NCBI RefSeq assembly: GCF_030284385.1
Contig: NZ_CP127221.1
Coordinates: 124,001-188,000 of the forward strand
Source of the DNA: Altererythrobacter rubellus
Lineage (GTDB): Bacteria > Pseudomonadota > Alphaproteobacteria > Sphingomonadales > Sphingomonadaceae
Length of the DNA stretch: 64,000 nt
Reading direction: 5' to 3'
The notes below the pieces were generated by a model. It saw nothing but the letters and a program-made list of their open reading frames with translations, had not been told where the DNA came from and did not search any database. The translations under genes were made by a program, and so were the position numbers. Every line of letters starts with the position of its first letter. The first letter of the stretch is position 1. Shown in pieces: positions 56,619-64,000 of the stretch.

Positions 56619-56697
56619 TACACATTCGTCCGCAATTAGTTGCTTTTCAAGACTATCGCGCCAATGGGCGCCCAGAGGACTAAAAGGAGAGCCCCCC

Positions 56698-59013
56698 ATG
56701 AATACCAGATTTGCTTCATTGAAGACGCTTGCCTTGCTTGGAGCAGGCATGGCGATGATTCCCGCTACAGCTTTCGCGCAAGATGCTGTGGAGGAAGAAG
56801 AGCAACAGACGGGCCGTACGAGCATCGCTGATGCGACCAACGTCATTGTTGTGACCGGCACAAAGACGCAGAATGCAGAAAATGTTCAGGACGTGCCGTT
56901 GGCGGTGACAGCGTTCAATGCAGAAAGCCTCGATGCGCTCAAGGTGCGTGACGTTCAAGGACTGACATATTCGGCACCCAACGTGTCGCTTGACCAGATC
57001 GGCACCAGCCGTGGAACCGCAAACTTCTCGATCCGCGGTCTGGGCATCAACAGCTCGATTCCCTCGATCGACCCAACTGTCGGCGTATTCGTCGATGGCG
57101 TTTACCTCGGCTTCAGCGGCGGCGTCGTGTTCGACCTGTTCGACCTTGAAAGTGTAGAAATTCTGCGCGGCCCTCAGGGTATCCTGTTCGGACGCAACAC
57201 CACCGGCGGCGCGGTGTTGATCAACACCGGCAACCCGACCGACTATTTGACCGGAAAATTCCGCGCGGCGGTTGATGGACCGCTTGTAGATGGCGGTCGC
57301 GGCGGTGCAAACTATACCGTCAGCGGCGTAATTTCAGGCCCGATCGTTGAAGACACGCTGCTGTTCAAGCTGGGCGCATATTACAACAAGAATGAAGGTT
57401 ACTTCACCAACCTGTTCGATGGCTCAAACCACGGCAAGGCTGAAACCAAAATCCTGCGCGGCGCGCTGGAAGGCCGCTTTGGCGACCTGACACTGACCGG
57501 CAAGCTGGACTATTTCACCAGCGATGGCGACGGCCCTTCAGGCCAGAACCGCGGTGTGTTCGAGCGTGACACTTTCGATCTGTCGATCGACGAGCGCGGT
57601 AACTACGATAACGAGATCTGGACCGGATCGCTCACTGCAGAGGTTGATATCGGCCCGGGTACACTGACCAATATCTTCGGTTATCGGGATTATTCGGCAA
57701 CAACACTGGGAGATATCGACAGTCTTCCGATCTTCGGTTTCCATTCAAGCACAGAAACCGAGCACGATCAGATTTCGAACGAGATCCGCTACGCGATTTC
57801 GACTGACAACTTCGACCTGACGATCGGCGGTTTCTATTTCGACCAGTCGATTGCCTACACAGAAACTCGTGATCTGCCGCCGCTCAGCCCGCTGACATTC
57901 TATGGCGGTGGTTCGCAGGACCACGAAGTATTGGGCGCGTTTGCGGCAAGTCAGTATTATCTGACGTCGGACTTTTCTGTCATCGCCGGCATCCGCTGGA
58001 GCCGCGAAGAAAAGTACGCTGGCGTGACATATGTACGTCCGCGTCCAGAATGTTCGGTAGTTGGCGGCACATGCCCAACCAGCGGCACAAACCCGTTCAT
58101 CCCGACCGAGAATAACGGTTTCGAAGATGGCCGCAGCTGGACCAACTGGTCGCCAAAGTTCGGCTTCCAGTATGAATTCGACGACAGCCAGATCTATGCT
58201 CACTGGACCCGCGGATATCGCAGCGGCGGCTACAACTTCCGTATCACCAACGCGACCGTGTTCGAGACTGTCGTTGTACCGGCAACCGGCGGCAATTTCG
58301 GCTTCGATGAAGAGCGCGTCGACAATTACGAGATTGGCGGCAAGTTCCAGACCAGCGATGGTGCATTGACCGTCAACGCTGCAGTCTATCTGACCGAGAT
58401 CGACGACATGCAGCGCGAAGTGAATCAGAGCTCGCCAACTGCCGGCGTGTCACAGTTCATCCTGAACACGGCGGATGCCGAAATTCTTGGCTTCGAAGTT
58501 GAAGGGCGGGCGCGGGTTACCGACAACCTGATCTTCACGGCGAACCTCGGCATCATCGACGATGACTACAAGAGCGTAGCTTTCGATATCTCGAGCGACG
58601 GCGCAATCGACGATGCAGACACCGCTCTGCGTCTGCCACGTGTGCCGGAAGTAACCTGGGGCGTTGGCATGCTCCATGAGTTGATCTTGCCGAATGGCGC
58701 GATCGTCAGCCGGGTGAACTATCAGTTCCGCGACGAGTTTGCCTATACGGACAACAACTTAGGCTGGATCCAGGCTGCCGACAACCTTGATGCCAACATC
58801 ACATGGGAAACCCCGATGGATGGCCTGTCCGTATCGATCTACGGCAAGAACCTGCTCGATCAGGTTCAGGCTGGTGGTGACACCCAGCTGCCGTTCGGTG
58901 GTCCGCTTAGCAATGGCGTGAACCGTCCGTTCGATGCCTATCCGGCTGGCGGCACACTGTCGCCGCTGTCGAAGGGTCGCCAGATTGGTGCGGAAATGAC
59001 TTTCGAGTTCTAA
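56698..59013 (+). CDS. TonB-dependent receptor, sphingomonad type
   Basis: A 771-residue outer-membrane receptor. ATG 56698 follows AAAAGGAGAG, and the signal peptide (MNTRFASLKTLALLGAGMA up to TAFAQ) begins there. The plug has IVVTGTKTQNAENVQDVPLAVTAF, LQGLTYSAPNVSLDQIG-like segments, RGLGINSSIPSIDPTVGVFVDGVYLG and LESVEILRGPQGILFGRNTTGGAV (split). The barrel finishes with GAEMTFEF. This is the large sphingomonad receptor group near FyuA/IroN-like branches that imports iron chelates, sugars or aromatics; the substrate is not determined. The N-terminal EEEEQQTG is a short acidic linker. A terminator follows. Confidence 0.9.
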   Translation: MNTRFASLKTLALLGAGMAMIPATAFAQDAVEEEEQQTGRTSIADATNVIVVTGTKTQNAENVQDVPLAVTAFNAESLDALKVRDVQGLTYSAPNVSLDQIGTSRGTANFSIRGLGINSSIPSIDPTVGVFVDGVYLGFSGGVVFDLFDLESVEILRGPQGILFGRNTTGGAVLINTGNPTDYLTGKFRAAVDGPLVDGGRGGANYTVSGVISGPIVEDTLLFKLGAYYNKNEGYFTNLFDGSNHGKAETKILRGALEGRFGDLTLTGKLDYFTSDGDGPSGQNRGVFERDTFDLSIDERGNYDNEIWTGSLTAEVDIGPGTLTNIFGYRDYSATTLGDIDSLPIFGFHSSTETEHDQISNEIRYAISTDNFDLTIGGFYFDQSIAYTETRDLPPLSPLTFYGGGSQDHEVLGAFAASQYYLTSDFSVIAGIRWSREEKYAGVTYVRPRPECSVVGGTCPTSGTNPFIPTENNGFEDGRSWTNWSPKFGFQYEFDDSQIYAHWTRGYRSGGYNFRITNATVFETVVVPATGGNFGFDEERVDNYEIGGKFQTSDGALTVNAAVYLTEIDDMQREVNQSSPTAGVSQFILNTADAEILGFEVEGRARVTDNLIFTANLGIIDDDYKSVAFDISSDGAIDDADTALRLPRVPEVTWGVGMLHELILPNGAIVSRVNYQFRDEFAYTDNNLGWIQAADNLDANITWETPMDGLSVSIYGKNLLDQVQAGGDTQLPFGGPLSNGVNRPFDAYPAGGTLSPLSKGRQIGAEMTFEF

Positions 59014-59038
59014 TTCGCACAAGATCACAGAATATCGG

Positions 59039-59073
59039 AAAGGGCGTCTCTTGCGAGGCGCCCTTTTCTTTTT
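59039..59073 (+). terminator. Rho-independent terminator after the TonB receptor
   Basis: AAGGGCGTCTC and GAGGCGCCCTT pair with one wobble around a TTGC loop; TTCTTTTT follows. Confidence 0.85.
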
Positions 59074-59078
59074 GCGAC

Positions 59079-59549
59079 CTAACCTTGTTCGGTGCCTTGT
59101 TCGGCAATCAGGATCAGCGCGATCTGCCTGTCGTCGAAGCAGACAAATCCCCATTCCACGCTCGTGCGCGAAATCGGATTCCACAAGCCGTCATAACGGT
59201 TGGATACAACCGTCAGCGAAGTTCTGTCGAATGCGGCCAACAGGTCTTGCGCGCAGCGAGACGCGGCGGTGGAACCAAGCCATTCCTTTGACGGGTTGGA
59301 GATATCGTTGGCGATCGCCTTTGTCAGTTCGCCAACCGCTGAACGCGGACTATCCGCATCGCCATGCGCATCAAGCAGTTCCCAATTGAAGCCAATTGGT
59401 GTGAAACCGAGTTCACTGACGAAAGTGTCGGCAACCGCGGAATGCAGCCCGGCATCAGGCGGCGTCAGGCCATGGTGAAACGAAGTGCGAGCGCCCGTAT
59501 TCAGCCGGGGCAGCCATTCGGCTTCAAACCGCTCCAGCGCCTCGCTCAC
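59079..59549 (-). CDS. Conserved hypothetical protein
   Basis: A 156-residue protein without signal peptide or membrane segment. It starts MSEALERFEAEWLPRLNTGARTS and includes FTPIGFNWELLDAHGDAD, DLLAAFDRTSLTVVSNRYDGLW, RTSVEWGFVCFDDRQIALILIAEQG. I recognise no family. Its ATG overlaps the end of the upstream YggS-type gene by 4 bases (stop TGA inside ATGA at 59546-59549), so they are co-translated; that hints at a link with the YggS product, but the function remains unknown. Confidence 0.7.
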   Translation of the reverse strand: MSEALERFEAEWLPRLNTGARTSFHHGLTPPDAGLHSAVADTFVSELGFTPIGFNWELLDAHGDADSPRSAVGELTKAIANDISNPSKEWLGSTAASRCAQDLLAAFDRTSLTVVSNRYDGLWNPISRTSVEWGFVCFDDRQIALILIAEQGTEQG

Positions 59550-60223
59550 TGCCCCTGCTTCCGGCGCTCACCAAACAGTGCGGTCCCTACACGCACATGG
59601 GTCGAGCCCAGCATCACAGCGGTTTCATAATCGCCGCTCATGCCCATGCTAAGCTGATCCAGGCCATTGTCGGCCGCCAGCTTGAACAAATATGCAAAGA
59701 ATGGCGCAGGTTCGATGTCGAATGGCGGAATACACATCAGGCCAAGGATCGGGATCTCCGCCGCCTTCGCTTGCTCTATCAACGCAGGCAAATCAGCGAT
59801 TGCGCAGCCCCCCTTCTGCTCTTCCTCACCAATATTGACCTGAATGAAACACGGCACACGTTTGCCCGCTTTGTCCATCGCTTTGGCAAGTGCTTTCAGC
59901 AGGCTGGGGCGGTCCAGACCGTGAATACAATCAAAAAGCGCGACTGCTTCGTCCGCCTTGTTGGATTGCAATTGCCCGATCAGATGCAGCTCAACATCGG
60001 GATAGGCTTCGCGCAGCGCAGGCCATTTCTCCTGCGCTTCCTGAACGCGGTTCTCTCCGAAGACGCGATGCCCGGCCTCCAGAAGTGGCGTGATCTTCTC
60101 CGCAGGATGGGTCTTGCTGACCGCAATCAATGTAACGTCATCGGTCTCGCGGCGCGAAGGCTTGCACGCCTTCGCGATATTGGCGCGGACTTCATCGAGG
60201 CGATATGCTGCTTCATTTGCCAT
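59546..60223 (-). CDS. YggS/PLPBP-family pyridoxal-phosphate homeostasis protein
   Basis: A 225-residue single-domain TIM-barrel protein binding PLP. Family marks: DDVTLIAVSKTHPAEKI with the PLP-lysine (SKTHP), GENRVQEAQEKWPAL, LHLIGQLQSNKADEAV, CFIQVNIGEEEQKGGCAI, GLMCIPP, LSMGMSGDYETAVMLGSTHVRVGTALFG (split). The YggS group has no enzyme activity known and controls PLP and amino acid balance. It overlaps the next gene and is divergent from the thiamine-phosphate-synthase-like gene with only 22 bases between the starts. Confidence 0.93.
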   Translation of the reverse strand: MANEAAYRLDEVRANIAKACKPSRRETDDVTLIAVSKTHPAEKITPLLEAGHRVFGENRVQEAQEKWPALREAYPDVELHLIGQLQSNKADEAVALFDCIHGLDRPSLLKALAKAMDKAGKRVPCFIQVNIGEEEQKGGCAIADLPALIEQAKAAEIPILGLMCIPPFDIEPAPFFAYLFKLAADNGLDQLSMGMSGDYETAVMLGSTHVRVGTALFGERRKQGQ

Positions 60224-60245
60224 GACAGCGCGCTATAGCGTGGCA

Positions 60246-60782
60246 ATGGCGCAGTTCCAGCATCTTCCTGACCTTTGGTTGCTTTCAGACGAACGCAATG
60301 ACGGCACGCTGGAGGCATCCCTGGCTCGGTTGCCGCGCGCATCAGGCTTTGTTTATCGCCATTATCATTTGGATGACCCGCAGCGTTGGGCCAGGTTTCA
60401 GCTATTGAAGCGTGTGTGCCGCGCGCTTGAACATGTGGTCATTCTGGCTGACAGCACACTAACCGCGCGCGAATGGGGCGCTGACGGTATCTATGGTGCA
60501 CCGCGATCCCTCTATCCAACGCGTACCGATATGCTGACAATCGCAACGGCGCATGATCTCGAAGAGATTGGGCAAGCGAACCGCGCAAGGGCCGACGCGG
60601 TGATGGTTTCACCCGCGTTTGCAACCAATTCACACCCTGAGACCCCATTTCTTGGACCAAATCGGTTCAGAATGCTCGCGCAGCATGCCGATATGCCTGT
60701 CATCGCGCTGGGCGGTATGAACCAGCGTACGGCGGATCGGCTGAAGTGGCCGCGCTGGGCGGCGATAGATGGGTTGAGCTAG
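60246..60782 (+). CDS. Thiamine phosphate synthase-like protein
   Basis: A 178-residue protein of the TIM-barrel ThiE/TenI superfamily. Visible segments are LPDLWLLSDERND at the start, GFVYRHYHLDD, VVILADSTLTAREWGADGIYGAP, MLTIATAHDLEEIGQANRARADAVMVSPAFATNSHPE (split), and ADMPVIALGGMNQRTADRL. The sequence matches the fold of thiamine phosphate synthase: ADGxYG, SPxF(A)T, P-V-I-A-L-G-G-M. It is shorter than usual ThiE (about 210 residues), and several active-site positions of E. coli ThiE cannot be placed, so it may be a regulator of the TenI kind. It is divergent from the YggS-type gene. Confidence 0.8.
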   Translation: MAQFQHLPDLWLLSDERNDGTLEASLARLPRASGFVYRHYHLDDPQRWARFQLLKRVCRALEHVVILADSTLTAREWGADGIYGAPRSLYPTRTDMLTIATAHDLEEIGQANRARADAVMVSPAFATNSHPETPFLGPNRFRMLAQHADMPVIALGGMNQRTADRLKWPRWAAIDGLS

Positions 60783-60799
60783 CTTGTTGCGCTGAAGTC

Positions 60800-60879
60800 C
60801 CAGCCACCCGCGCCTTCCACCCTTCCACCCGGATTGTATCCCGGTAGGCTCCGGGTGGAAGGGTGGAAGGCGCGGCTGG
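60800..60879. repeat. Long inverted repeat, 25-base perfect arms
   Basis: Left arm 60809-60833 and right arm 60850-60874 are exact reverse complements over 25 bases, with a 16-base loop and outer CCAGC (60800-60804) / GCTGG (60875-60879). The arms contain two tandem TTCCACCC units. It lies 18 bases after the thiamine-phosphate-synthase-like gene and about 100 before ftsK. No T-run follows on either strand. Confidence 0.85.
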
Positions 60880-60979
60880 CAATGGCACGCTACAAAGACA
60901 CCGACGCTTGAGGCTCTAAAAACGTTGACCGCGAGTCCTCGAAGATTCATGGTGTGTTCTTGTAGGAGAGATTGCCCCG

Positions 60980-63331
60980 ATGGCTACACGGTCAATGCGC
61001 AAAAAGGGACAGGCAGACTGGCGCGCGGCATTCCGTCGCTCGATGCGCCGCGCCGGTCAGATGGCGGGGGCGGGCGGGCTCCTGATCCTGTTGGTTTTTC
61101 TGACCCTGGCGCTGGCAAGCTATACCCAGACTGACCCGTCCGGTTCCACGGCCGCATCGGGCAATGACATTCGCAACTGGATGGGTGCAAGCGGGGCTTG
61201 GGCCGCAGACAAGGTGCTGGGCACATTTGGCATAACTTCGGTGCTGCTGCTGCCGCTCATCTACATCGGCGCGCGCGGGCTTTGGCGCGAGGTCGAGCAC
61301 GAAGATGAAGATAAAGGCACCCGGTGGTGGCTGCCGCTCGGCATGCTGCTCGTCGCAATGGTGTTGCTCTCAACCTTCCTGTCCTTGATGTTCGAAGGGC
61401 CGGACAGCACGCTGCCTGCGCAGATGGGCGGCATTTCTGGCCTATTGGGCGCTAGCGCGGTCAACGCCGTGGCGGACCGTTTCGGTGAAGGCACGTCTGG
61501 CTGGGTTACAGGCGGGCTGGTGTTCGCCAGCCTGGCCGGCGGCATTGCACTTACCACGCGCGTATTCGCGATCGACTGGCGCAGCCTGCTGACCTTGCCG
61601 GACTTCGTACGCAATCTTCTGCCAGTGCGCAGCACTCGCGAGATCACCGATGAGACAAGCACGCCCAGATTGAAGCGCGCAAAATCGAATCGGGACCGAG
61701 GCGATGCGGAGGTTCTGGCAGATCCTGCACCGCGCCGTACACCGACGATCACTGATCCTACCAAACCGCCCAAGAAAGCCGCACTCGCGAATGCCAAGCA
61801 ACGCGATATGTTCGCAAGCTTCGACTTGCCGAGCCTCGATCTGCTCGAGGACATGCCCGAGGACAAAGGCGTCAAGCTGGACAAGATGGCGCTCGAGCGA
61901 AACGCGCGTCTGCTTGAGAATGTGCTCGACGATTTCAACGTCAAAGGTGAGATCACCGCAGTGCGTACTGGCCCGGTTGTGACGATGTACGAGCTGGAAC
62001 CAGCACCGGGCATCAAGGCCAGCCGCGTTATCGGCCTGGCCGAAGATATTGCCCGTAATATGAGCGCGATCTCCGCCCGCGTTGCACCGATCCCGGGAAA
62101 GACGGTGATGGGCATCGAGCTTCCCAATGCCGAACGGCAAATGGTGAGCTTCAAAGAGCTTGCCGCTTGCGCAGCCTTTGCGGAAAACAAGGGCACGCTG
62201 CCGATTATCCTGGGCAAGGATATCGCAGGCGAGCCTATAGTGGCGGACCTTGCTGCCATGCCGCACTTATTGGTCGCTGGCACGACCGGTTCGGGTAAGT
62301 CGGTGGGCCTCAACGCGATCCTGTTGTCACTGCTATATCGTTTCACACCGGCTGAGTGCCGCTTGATCCTGATTGACCCCAAGGTGCTCGAGCTCAAGAG
62401 TTATGATGATATCCCGCATCTGCTCAGCCAGGTTGTGACGGAACCGCACAAGTCCGTGCGCGCGCTTAAATGGGCGGTCGAGGAGATGGAGCGCCGCTAT
62501 CGCATGATGAGCAGCGTGAACTCGCGCAATATCAGCGGTTTCAACGAGAAGGTTCGCGCCGCCGCCGCCAAGGGCAAGCCGCTGGGCCGGCGCGTGCAGA
62601 CCGGCTTCGATCCCGAAACGGGTGAGGAGCTGTTCGAGGAAGAACAGCTCGATTACGAACCATTGTCGATGATCGTCCTGATCGTGGACGAGCTGGCTGA
62701 TCTGATGGTGACGGTCGGCAAGGAAATCGAAGTCCTGATCCAGCGCCTCAGCCAGAAATCACGCGCGGCGGGCATTCACCTGATCATGGCAACGCAGCGC
62801 CCATCAGTCGATGTCATCACCGGCGTGATCAAAGCGAACCTGCCGACACGGATCAGCTTCAAGGTAACCAGCCGGATCGACAGCCGCACCATTCTGGGTG
62901 AGCAAGGCGCCGAGCAGCTGCTTGGCCGCGGTGATATGCTGTACAAGCCCAACACCGGCGCGCTGACCCGCGTCCACGGGCCGTTCGTGAGCGATGATGA
63001 AGTCGAAAGAGTGGCGAACTATTGGCGCAGCCAGGGCAAGCCTGAATATGTCGACGCGGTTACCGAGGAGCCGGAAGATGGCGGCGGGCTGAGCTTTGAA
63101 GACGAATTCACCGCCAGCGACAATCCCGAAGAGCGCAAGTACCGCCAGGCCTGCCAGATCGTGATCGAAAACCAGAAAGCCTCTGGCTCATGGCTCCAAC
63201 GCCAGATGGGCGTGGGCTACAACACCGCCGCCAAATGGATCGAGCGGATGGAAAGCGAAGGGCTGGTCGGCCCGGCGAACCATGTCGGCCGCCGCGAAAT
63301 CTTCCGCGATCAGGATGGCAATCCGATCTGA
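60980..63331 (+). CDS. ftsK: DNA translocase FtsK
   Basis: A 783-residue protein that helps division and chromosome segregation at the septum. The N-terminal part has about four membrane helices (GGLLILLVFLTLALASY, FGITSVLLLPLIYIGA, LPLGMLLVAMVLLSTFLSL). After a basic/Pro linker (about 220-290) the motor has Walker A GTTGSGKS (434-441), Walker B in MIVLIVDELADLMV, MATQRPSVDVITG, and the gamma domain KYRQACQIVIENQKASGSWLQRQMGVGYN with the winged-helix end. The short linker is typical of alphaproteobacterial FtsK. GGAGAG precedes the ATG at 60980. Confidence 0.95.
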   Translation: MATRSMRKKGQADWRAAFRRSMRRAGQMAGAGGLLILLVFLTLALASYTQTDPSGSTAASGNDIRNWMGASGAWAADKVLGTFGITSVLLLPLIYIGARGLWREVEHEDEDKGTRWWLPLGMLLVAMVLLSTFLSLMFEGPDSTLPAQMGGISGLLGASAVNAVADRFGEGTSGWVTGGLVFASLAGGIALTTRVFAIDWRSLLTLPDFVRNLLPVRSTREITDETSTPRLKRAKSNRDRGDAEVLADPAPRRTPTITDPTKPPKKAALANAKQRDMFASFDLPSLDLLEDMPEDKGVKLDKMALERNARLLENVLDDFNVKGEITAVRTGPVVTMYELEPAPGIKASRVIGLAEDIARNMSAISARVAPIPGKTVMGIELPNAERQMVSFKELAACAAFAENKGTLPIILGKDIAGEPIVADLAAMPHLLVAGTTGSGKSVGLNAILLSLLYRFTPAECRLILIDPKVLELKSYDDIPHLLSQVVTEPHKSVRALKWAVEEMERRYRMMSSVNSRNISGFNEKVRAAAAKGKPLGRRVQTGFDPETGEELFEEEQLDYEPLSMIVLIVDELADLMVTVGKEIEVLIQRLSQKSRAAGIHLIMATQRPSVDVITGVIKANLPTRISFKVTSRIDSRTILGEQGAEQLLGRGDMLYKPNTGALTRVHGPFVSDDEVERVANYWRSQGKPEYVDAVTEEPEDGGGLSFEDEFTASDNPEERKYRQACQIVIENQKASGSWLQRQMGVGYNTAAKWIERMESEGLVGPANHVGRREIFRDQDGNPI

Positions 63332-63333
63332 GA

Positions 63334-63546
63334 TCAAGAAGGATCGTCATCTTGGGTTAGCTGGGAGTCTTGCCATTGCTTGTGTGTTTGCCCGTTGGCT
63401 TGCATGACCTGCGCTAGCGTGACGGCTTCGGAGAGCGGGGCGAGCCCTGGCTCAAGCGGTGCATCTTCAAAACTGGCCGGGTTGAATTTTGGATCTGGCG
63501 ACGTCAGCCATATCAAGAATAGCACGATGACAATCAACCCGATCAT
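63334..63546 (-). CDS. Small membrane-anchored protein, unknown
   Basis: A 70-residue protein from ATG 63546: MIGLIVIVLFLIWLTSPDP forms one N-terminal membrane helix, followed by a soluble tail (APLEPGLAPLSEAVTLAQVMQANGQTHKQWQ) ending in a poly-acidic DDDPS. The frame continues upstream but only this start gives the helix. It converges with ftsK with 2 bases between the stops. It has no recognised family and could be a chance frame; the helix and clean end favour a gene. Confidence 0.55.
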   Translation of the reverse strand: MIGLIVIVLFLIWLTSPDPKFNPASFEDAPLEPGLAPLSEAVTLAQVMQANGQTHKQWQDSQLTQDDDPS

Positions 63547-63605
63547 CGCGCCGAGTGCCTCCGCTGTGCATCGCCCAGCCATATAGCACAAAGCGCCTTA
63601 ATACG

Positions 63606-63642
63606 AAAAACGCCGCACTGCCAGATTGGCAGAGCGGCGCTT
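63606..63642 (-). terminator. Rho-independent terminator after the PstS-like gene
   Basis: On the minus strand GCGCCGCTCTGCC and GGCAGTGCGGCG pair around AATCT, followed by TTTTTCG, 29 bases past the stop at 63671. Confidence 0.85.
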
Positions 63643-63670
63643 CGATCAGAAGTAACCGGAAGGGAGAGGA

Positions 63671-64000
63671 TTACTTGCTGAGGTCGTCAGCTGTGATTGT
63701 GACATAGTTCTTTGCAGCGAGCTCGTTCTTCGCGCGCTCGGCTTCTGGTGAAGGCACCAAGCCGATCTTGGTCAGAGCACCATCCGGCCCCCAGCTACTG
63801 ACCCACTCTTGCAAATACTCGTCAAGGCCGCGGATCGCGCTGCGGTGCGCAGCCTTCACATAAACGAAAAGCGGGCGAGCACCGGGATAAGAGAAGTTGG
63901 AGATGTTCGCATAGGTTGGGTCCACGCCGTTCATCGGCAAGCCCTGCACCTTGCCGGCATTCTCTTCGAGATAGCTGAAGCCGAACACACCGATCGAGCG
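63671..64000 (-). CDS. pstS: Phosphate ABC transporter substrate-binding protein PstS, 3' part
   Basis: The gene begins beyond the right edge; the 110 codons visible end with the stop at 63671. The sequence RSIGVFGFSYLEENAGKVQGL, PLFVYVKAAHRSAIRGLDEYLQEW and GLVPSPEAERAKNELAAKNY (each partly quoted) is the C-terminal lobe of PstS-like periplasmic phosphate-binding proteins. The signal peptide and binding-site residues lie outside. The pstCAB genes are not in the window. A terminator follows. Confidence 0.75.
   Translation of the reverse strand, partial: RSIGVFGFSYLEENAGKVQGLPMNGVDPTYANISNFSYPGARPLFVYVKAAHRSAIRGLDEYLQEWVSSWGPDGALTKIGLVPSPEAERAKNELAAKNYVTITADDLSK

Noticed and set aside
61261-62397. 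Long minus-strand frames opposite ftsK
   Set aside because: Antisense to a motor protein with all motifs intact; Ser/Arg-rich translation without domain features.

Overview
The window looks like core chromosome of a GC-rich alphaproteobacterium, most likely Sphingomonadales and probably Erythrobacteraceae. The signs are two TonB-dependent receptors of sphingomonad style, an UrcA-family protein, an NDUFS6-like CHCC zinc-finger protein, the argB-yggT-folD order, and frequent ATGA stop/start overlaps on both strands. I assigned this from gene style only; no database was searched.

Layout. 1-4483 (+): the 3' part of putA (proline catabolism), a secreted protein, dcd (dCTP deaminase) and a saccharopine-dehydrogenase-like oxidoreductase. 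4545-6680 (-): a TonB-dependent receptor with His/Glu-rich segments, probably for zinc. 6854-12344: a clearly AT-richer block of signal-peptide proteins and lipoproteins with little known function, ending beside a tRNA-Gly(GCC) gene (12511-12585); this is the most island-like part. 12806-15055: a CnoX-type thioredoxin, a Lon-N-domain protein and a TetR gene broken by a stop codon. 15154-18725 (-): argB, yggT, folD, a lipoprotein and marC. 18892-19217: a decayed DUF2282 (bufferin-like) gene. 19463-25361 (-): class Ia ribonucleotide reductase genes nrdB and nrdA, separated by a GntP permease and small membrane proteins. 25903-28491: a LysR regulator, an alpha/beta hydrolase and a secreted TonB-C-like protein. 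28764-31285 (-): an ABC-type ATPase overlapping nadB. 31377-36661: a zinc-finger protein, a nitronate-monooxygenase-like enzyme, the guaA operon and an UrcA protein. 37221-43305: an acyl-CoA ligase, gyrB, an AI-2E-type permease and an M50-like membrane protease. 43327-47567 (-): a second nonsense-interrupted TetR gene, an acyltransferase, and carboxyltransferase plus isovaleryl-CoA dehydrogenase of leucine breakdown. 47692-50033 (+): an osmoprotectant ABC importer with permease and binding protein fused. 50030-51978 (-): lgt and a MidA/NDUFAF7-type methyltransferase. 52143-59013 (+): an acyl-CoA synthetase, glnD and a second TonB receptor. 59079-60782: a YggS-type PLP protein and a thiamine-phosphate-synthase-like protein. 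60980-63331: ftsK. The window ends inside a PstS-like phosphate-binding protein.

Themes. Nucleotide supply (dcd, nrdA, nrdB, guaA) and DNA handling (gyrB, ftsK, an endonuclease III relative) are well represented. Nitrogen and phosphate sensing or uptake (glnD, pstS) and amino acid catabolism (putA, ivd with the carboxyltransferase) are also present. No CRISPR array, prophage, transposase or integrase was seen. The best leads are the secreted-protein block at 6.8-12.4 kb, with duplicated unknown families and palindromic control DNA; three genes each stopped by one in-frame nonsense codon (one is a bufferin-like remnant); and two long perfect inverted repeats at 36974-37030 and 60800-60879.
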